From Panorpa germanica (taxonomy: Eukaryota > Arthropoda > Insecta > Mecoptera > Panorpidae), in the NCBI GenBank assembly GCA_963678705.1, contig OY783205.1, forward strand, positions 16,802,001 through 16,866,000: 64,000 nt of DNA, in the 5' to 3' direction. Shown piece by piece: positions 24,101-30,100 of this stretch. Made by a program: the position numbers and the translations under genes. The notes beneath the pieces were generated by a model, which saw only the letters and a program-made list of their open reading frames with translations, ran no database searches and had not been told where the DNA came from. Every line of letters starts with the position of its first letter. Positions within the stretch are counted from its first letter, which is position 1.

Positions 24101-27100
24101 TTTCGTTTGAAGGAAGTTTTCCGTTTTCTATCTGAAGTACTGATTTTACTTTGAGTGGGGTTGTCATTAGGTTGTCTAAATGATTAGTTCTAGTGACGTG
24201 TGTTTTAAGGTGTTTAATCGTAGCTATATTCTTATCTGATACTTCTAAGACTTCATATGGTCCTGTGTTTTTTGGTTTACTTTTGGTTTGATTTTTAATT
24301 TTCTTATTTAAATACACTATATCAGTAGGTTTCACTTTTGGTTTAGGAATGTCTTTATTTATACGATTTATAGTTTGTTCTTTCTTCTGTTGTATTTGGT
24401 TTTTAACTTGTTCATATATTTTCGTAGTTCGGTCTCGATGGTTCTGCATGTAAAGATCCATAAGTGTCATATCTTGGTTTAATAGTAAAGGTGATTTAGT
24501 ACATAGATGTCCGTTTATTAGTTCCCGAGGTTTGTACTGGGTGGTGGAATGAGGTGTCTCATTGTATCCTATAAGGGTGTACTTCATAAGTAGTCTTGGG
24601 GGAAGATCGTGTTCTGTTTTCACGATTCTGTACATTTCAAGTAAAGTAGAATGTAGTCTTTCTACAGGGGCGTTACTTTCGTGACGATAGGGTGTAGTTA
24701 TATGCATTTCTATTTTGTGTAGATTTAGTAATTCTTTAATGATGTTATTATTAAATTCTGCACCGCCATCCATGGTTATATGTTTGGGTATGCCATGGTG
24801 GGTGAAATAGGTCAATAGTTTTTCTGTTACTTCTATTGCTGTTCTAGCTATGATGTCATATGCCTGTGCGTATTTGGAAAATAAATCTATTATAGTTAGA
24901 AATTTCTGTCCGTCTACTTCGAAAGTATCAATGTATATTTTTTCAAATGGATTTTCCGGTGTTTCCGTGATGTTGAGTGGTGCTTGTATCGGATGTCGAT
25001 TGTATTTTTGTTGTTTACAAGTGAGACAATTGTTAATATAATTCTCTACTTGCTTTTTCATACCGCTCCAGGTATATCGTTCTTGAATCATTTTTCGTGT
25101 GGTGTCAATGCCTCTATGGTGGGTCTTCCCTTCGTGTATTTGTAGTATAATATAGAGTTGGTCTTCTATTTCAGTTATAATATCAACTCGGTTTAAGCAT
25201 CTTATTATCTTATAACGAATAAATGTTTCAATTTTCAATTTATTATAAATTTCGTATATTTCATTGTCACAGAAAAGGTAGTATGTTATATCTGGGTCAA
25301 GTTTTTCTAACGTGAGGATAAATAGTTCTTGATGTATATGGTCTTGATGTATTTCAAGATGTATTTGTTGTTTGTTGTCTATTTTTCGTATTTTGCTTGT
25401 TGTTTTTCCGAGAGTTTGAGTAATAATTATTTGGTTTTTCTTGGTTTCCAAAGGATCAGTTGTTATGGGTATTCCGGTGTTAGAATCTTCTTGCGAGTGT
25501 ATGGTATCTGTATCGCTTATTTCGATTATTTCTGATTCCTTATTGATTTCTATAGGGTCATTGGGGATCGGTGTTGGTACTGGTGTATTTAGTATATCCG
25601 TTGGTTCATTTTTATTCACAGTTGTTATAGGGGTTTCTGTACGTAGAGTTGTGGGTGTAGGGGTGTTGGTATTTTCCTTAAGTACATCATTTATTTCTGC
25701 GATGAGTTCTTCCCATCTAGTATCAAAGTCAGGATTATTAATAATGCTCACATTATCGTTGTCTAATGCATTTAATTTGATACGGCTTAATGCATCTGCG
25801 TTGGTGTTTTCTAATCCTTTCTTATACTCTATTTTGTAGTCATAATCAGACAATTTGATTTTCCATCTGATTAATTTCATGTTTGGTTCTTTGAGCGAAT
25901 CAAGCCACACCAATGGTTTATGGTCTGTGATCAGGGTAAATTTTCTTCCATATAGATATGGTCTGAAATATTTAGTGGCCCATACTAAAGCTAATAGTTC
26001 TTTTTCTATAGCTGAGTAATTCTGTTCTGATTCGTTTAGAGTTCTGGATGCGTACGCTATTGGTTTATCAGAGCCGGTATTACCTTGTGATAATATACCG
26101 CCTATTGCATAGTTGGATGCATCAGTTGTAAGTTTGAATTCTTTGCTGAAATCAGGGTATTGTAACAGGGGTGCATTGCTCAAGATGTTTTTCATTAGTT
26201 CAAAAGATTTGACAAATTCTTCCGTGTGTGTGATTGTTGTACCTTTCTTCAAATATTTTGTCATAGGTTTGGTTAATTTCGCGAAGTCTTGTATAAATTT
26301 GCGATAGTAACCAACGAGTCCTAAAAATGATTTTATTTCTGTCACTGTTTTTGGTATAGGAAATGTTTTGATTGCATGTACTTTGTTAGGGTTTGGTTTA
26401 ACGCCTTCTGGTGTAACAACGTGTCCCAGAAATTCCGTTTCTTTCTTGAGGAATTCGGATTTATCTATTTGAATCTTAAGATTCGCTTTTCTGAGCCTAT
26501 CAAGTACATTTCTTAGTTTCTCCATGTGTTCTTGTAAGGAGGTGGAATATATAAGTATATCGTCGAGATATACAAGACATGTGTTTGGTACTAGATCTCT
26601 TAGTACATCGTCCATGACCCTTTGAAAAGTGGCTGGGGCGTTTTTGAGTCCAAACGGCATTCTAGTAAACTCGTAGTGACCGTTCTCGACGTTGAATGCT
26701 GTTTTCTTTATGTCTTGTTCATCTACTTCGATCTGGTGGAATCCTGAGTCTAAGTCAAGGGTAGTGAAGTATTGACTTCTACCTAACTTGTCTAAGATTT
26801 CAGAGATGTTCGGGATAGGGTATCTATCATCCACTGTTTTATTATTCAGGTTTCTATAATCGATCACCATTCTAAATTTTTTCTTTTCACTGGCATCGTC
26901 TTTCTTAGGTACGATCCAGACGGGTGAAGACCAGGGTGAATTAGATGGTTTAATTATTTCGTCATTTAATAGTTTTTCAATTTGACTATTAATTTCGTTC
27001 TTATGGACGTAAGGATATCTATAGTTCTTACTATAAATAGGGTCTTCGTTGGTGGTGGTAATCTTGTGTTTGATATGATTCGTGAAGCTGAGTTTTTCAT

Positions 27101-30100
27101 GGTTTTCTCTAAAGAGGTCAGGGTAGTTTTTTAAGAGTTCACATAATTGATGTTTCTCTTCACGATTCATATGTTCATTTCTTATTTGTATCTCATGTGT
27201 TTGTGTGTCGCAAGCATCTTGGAAATAAATAGGTATAATAGCTTTTTCTGTAATCAATTGTTTGTTTTCAAAATCGATTTTTGCTTTTTCTGTATTTAAT
27301 AGATCAGAGCCTATAAGGCCGTCATATTTTTTGATAAATCTAAATAAATACATTTTACATTTATTTTCCGAATTAAATACTGGAAATGTTTGTACATGAG
27401 CTACTTGGTTGTGTTTCGTAGTTCCATGTGCAGTTTTGATGGTGAAAATTTCATTTTCTATCATTTCTGGTATGGTGGTGTATGCTAGTTTTGGATTTAT
27501 AATTGTTCTGTTGCTGCCTGTATCTAATAAGAGTTTTATATTTAGTACTGGATCTATTATGTAAGGCAGAGAGTCATGTTGAATGTTATTTAGTACTATA
27601 TGTTCTCTGTGGGTCCCAGGTGTTCGAGAAAATCCTGAGTATTTTCCTCTTGGTTTTCATATGCATAATATTCTTCATTTTCTTCAACTCTTTCATATTC
27701 TTGCTCTTCTTCGAACTCTCCTTCTATGTTATTTAGTTCTTCGGCTACATAGTTTAAGCCTGGTGTACTAAAAGTTGGCTTCCAGTTGTTGGTTGGTCTG
27801 ACCGTGGAAGTTGTATCCATAGGAGTCCAATGTTTTCGAATGGGCATTTGGGGTTTTTTGTTCCAAACATTCGTTTGCTTTGTTTGTTGAGATTGAGGCT
27901 TTTTAAAAGGTTGATGGTTCAGCTCTTTGGTTAGAGTAGGGTGGTCTATTTTGTTAAAATGGGTTATAATTATTTTGGTTGGGATACCATGATTTACTTT
28001 GAGATGTTTGTTGTGGTGGATTATAATTATTTTGAGGGTGGTATGATGGTCTATATTGTGGTCTTTGGGGTGGAGGTCTCTGAGGGTAAAACTGTTTAGG
28101 TATATCACCCATCAGTTTCAGTTGTTGAATTCTATTTGTTTTTAGAGTGTCTTCTCTCATGATTATTTTTAGAATCTCCTCCATTTTTGTAATATTCTGA
28201 ACTCTGAGTTGTGATCCTAATGGTTCATTAAGACCAGTCAAAAAGGCTTCTAGTGTTAAGTTATCATACAATTTTAATTTATGAGTCTTCACTAGGGGGT
28301 CTAATCCTCCAATTTGTGCTACATTATATAAATCATTTCTGATTTTGTTGCATTTGTCGTAAAAGATCATTGCAGTATCTCCTCTTTGCCGGAGTAACAT
28401 CAGTTCTCTTGTTAATGTCGTTTCCGATTTGTTTTCATTGTAGTTCGATATTAGTATAGCTCTTAAGTCATCCCAAGTATGGGTGTTTCTATACTCTATT
28501 AATGCGTTTGCTTTTCCAACAATTTTACTTTTTATTGCAAGTAATAGTAACGCGTTGTCTGCAGCGTTTGCAGGAATATCCGGTAAAGCAAATTTCTTAA
28601 TCACGTTATCACAACTTTGTAAGAACGTTGATAGTGAATTGTCACCGTTGAATTCTTTAATGTACGATATAAATGTGTTATACGCCATTATAATGTATAT
28701 TTTTTCTCAATATTCTTATATTTATGTATTATTTAATTATCAGAGGGAATAATAAAAGAAGGGATACTTGAAAATGGTACTCACATTGAGATCATTACAG
28801 CCAGTTCTAGAAGCATGATGATTCCAGGTCGTCTAGTTGTATGTCTTGTGCTCCCGTGTTCCTTTTTTATTATTTCACTCACTCACTTATTTATTTATTT
28901 TCACTTTAACTATTTATTAAGTTTAACTGTATTATTGTGTAGGTTTTTTCGAATTATTAAGTTAATCCATTAAAATGGAAAAATTTACAGCGATTTGTAA
29001 TTTCTTAATATCCGTACGACTGCGCCAATTAACTTTTGATTTACTGAAGTTAATAAAAAAAACAATTTAATTAACTTTAAACAATTATTTTATTGATATA
29101 TTTATTACAAGACCTTCTGGCAATTCAGAGGTTGGAGTAAGACTGGTGGTCCGAGATTACATGGTTACTTATATACTAACTTAATTGTAATTCTATCCCA
29201 GGATGTTTAGATTAGATAAGGGGATATGTTGGGTGGCCTTTAGAGCTGGCACGCGTGGTAACAGTAGCTGTCAAACAATGTATCACGCACCGGCGCCTAC
29301 TACTTAAAACACCGGTCTACTTAAAATATTGGTTTGTATATATGCTATGTATCAGAGTAGGCGCTGTATGTGAAAAAAGATTTTCCCGCTTTTCTGTTGA
29401 AAATTTTCCTGAATTCCTGAATTTTCTTAGCTATAAACCTCACGGAGCCTGAGACCTTTCCAACGAATGCAAAACCGTGGAAATCGGTTCGTGCGTTCTG
29501 GAGTTATAACGTCAGGAAGGAAAACCCGACTTATTTTTATATAGTAGATATAAATATAAAAATTATTATTGCGCGGAAGACCGGCGCTGTCGAAAATCAA
29601 ATTGGTACGCATGCCCAGTAACGAATTCTTAAAATGGCAGATAGATTTGCTTAGTCTGGCATCGAATAGGTCTCGTTCTATTTTTTGACGCTGGTTTTTA
29701 TCACCGTTAATAGTTTTTAAATATTTATTTTAGACAATTTGTGGATAAAAATAATAATTATTAATTATGTTATATGTGGACATAAATGTATTTAATTATA
29801 TAAATAATAATTTGCTGGTAATTTTTTAATTCTCTTCTTAAAAACATGCTTCAAATAATATTACACAAATGCAAGAGTAAAGGACCGAATAATTTGGGTA
29901 CAACTTTTCTTCGAACGATTTACGATCGGCGCCGGTGATGAAAATTTATTATTTTTTCTTTATTGTTTTAATAGAAAATGAAGAACAAATGATCTTTGTT
30001 ATTAAAATATCCGCTAATGAAAAATACGATAATATTTTGTTATAACATAATTAGCGGAAATATGGAATAACCAAATTCAGGCTCAAAGTTTGGCTTAAAT

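Larger units (their letters stand above)
21733..29263 (-). mobile_element. Errantivirus-like (gypsy family) LTR retroelement
   Basis: A 7531-bp provirus in minus orientation: 5' LTR 29027-29263, gag, pol, env, 3' LTR 21733-21969. Target duplication GTAG at 21729-21732 and 29264-29267. The two 237-bp LTRs look identical by eye, so insertion was recent. The primer-binding site starts directly at the LTR edge and its first 11 nt fit the 3' end of tRNA-Ser, as in the 17.6/297 group. pol and env are uninterrupted; gag is broken once or twice. It inserted into the 5' non-coding part of the Helitron. Confidence 0.95.
15749..29548 (-). mobile_element. Helitron copy 1, with two nested insertions
   Basis: The 5' end is TCTACTATAT at 29548 (minus strand), preceded by A. 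The 3' end is CTAG at 15752-15749 followed by T, with a GGCGAA/TTCGCC hairpin just inside. These are the hallmarks of a Helitron inserted at an A-T site. Gross length is 13.8 kb, of which 7.5 kb is the retroelement (21733-29263) and about 2.25 kb the DNA transposon (16322-18571). Coding parts are an N-terminal zinc-finger region, the Rep domain and two helicase fragments. It sits in an intron of the candidate microexon gene. Internal deletion, frameshifts and a lost HUH histidine make it inactive on its own. Confidence 0.9.

Noticed and set aside
25441..25839. Plus-strand frames across the retroelement
   Set aside because: Antisense shadows of pol.
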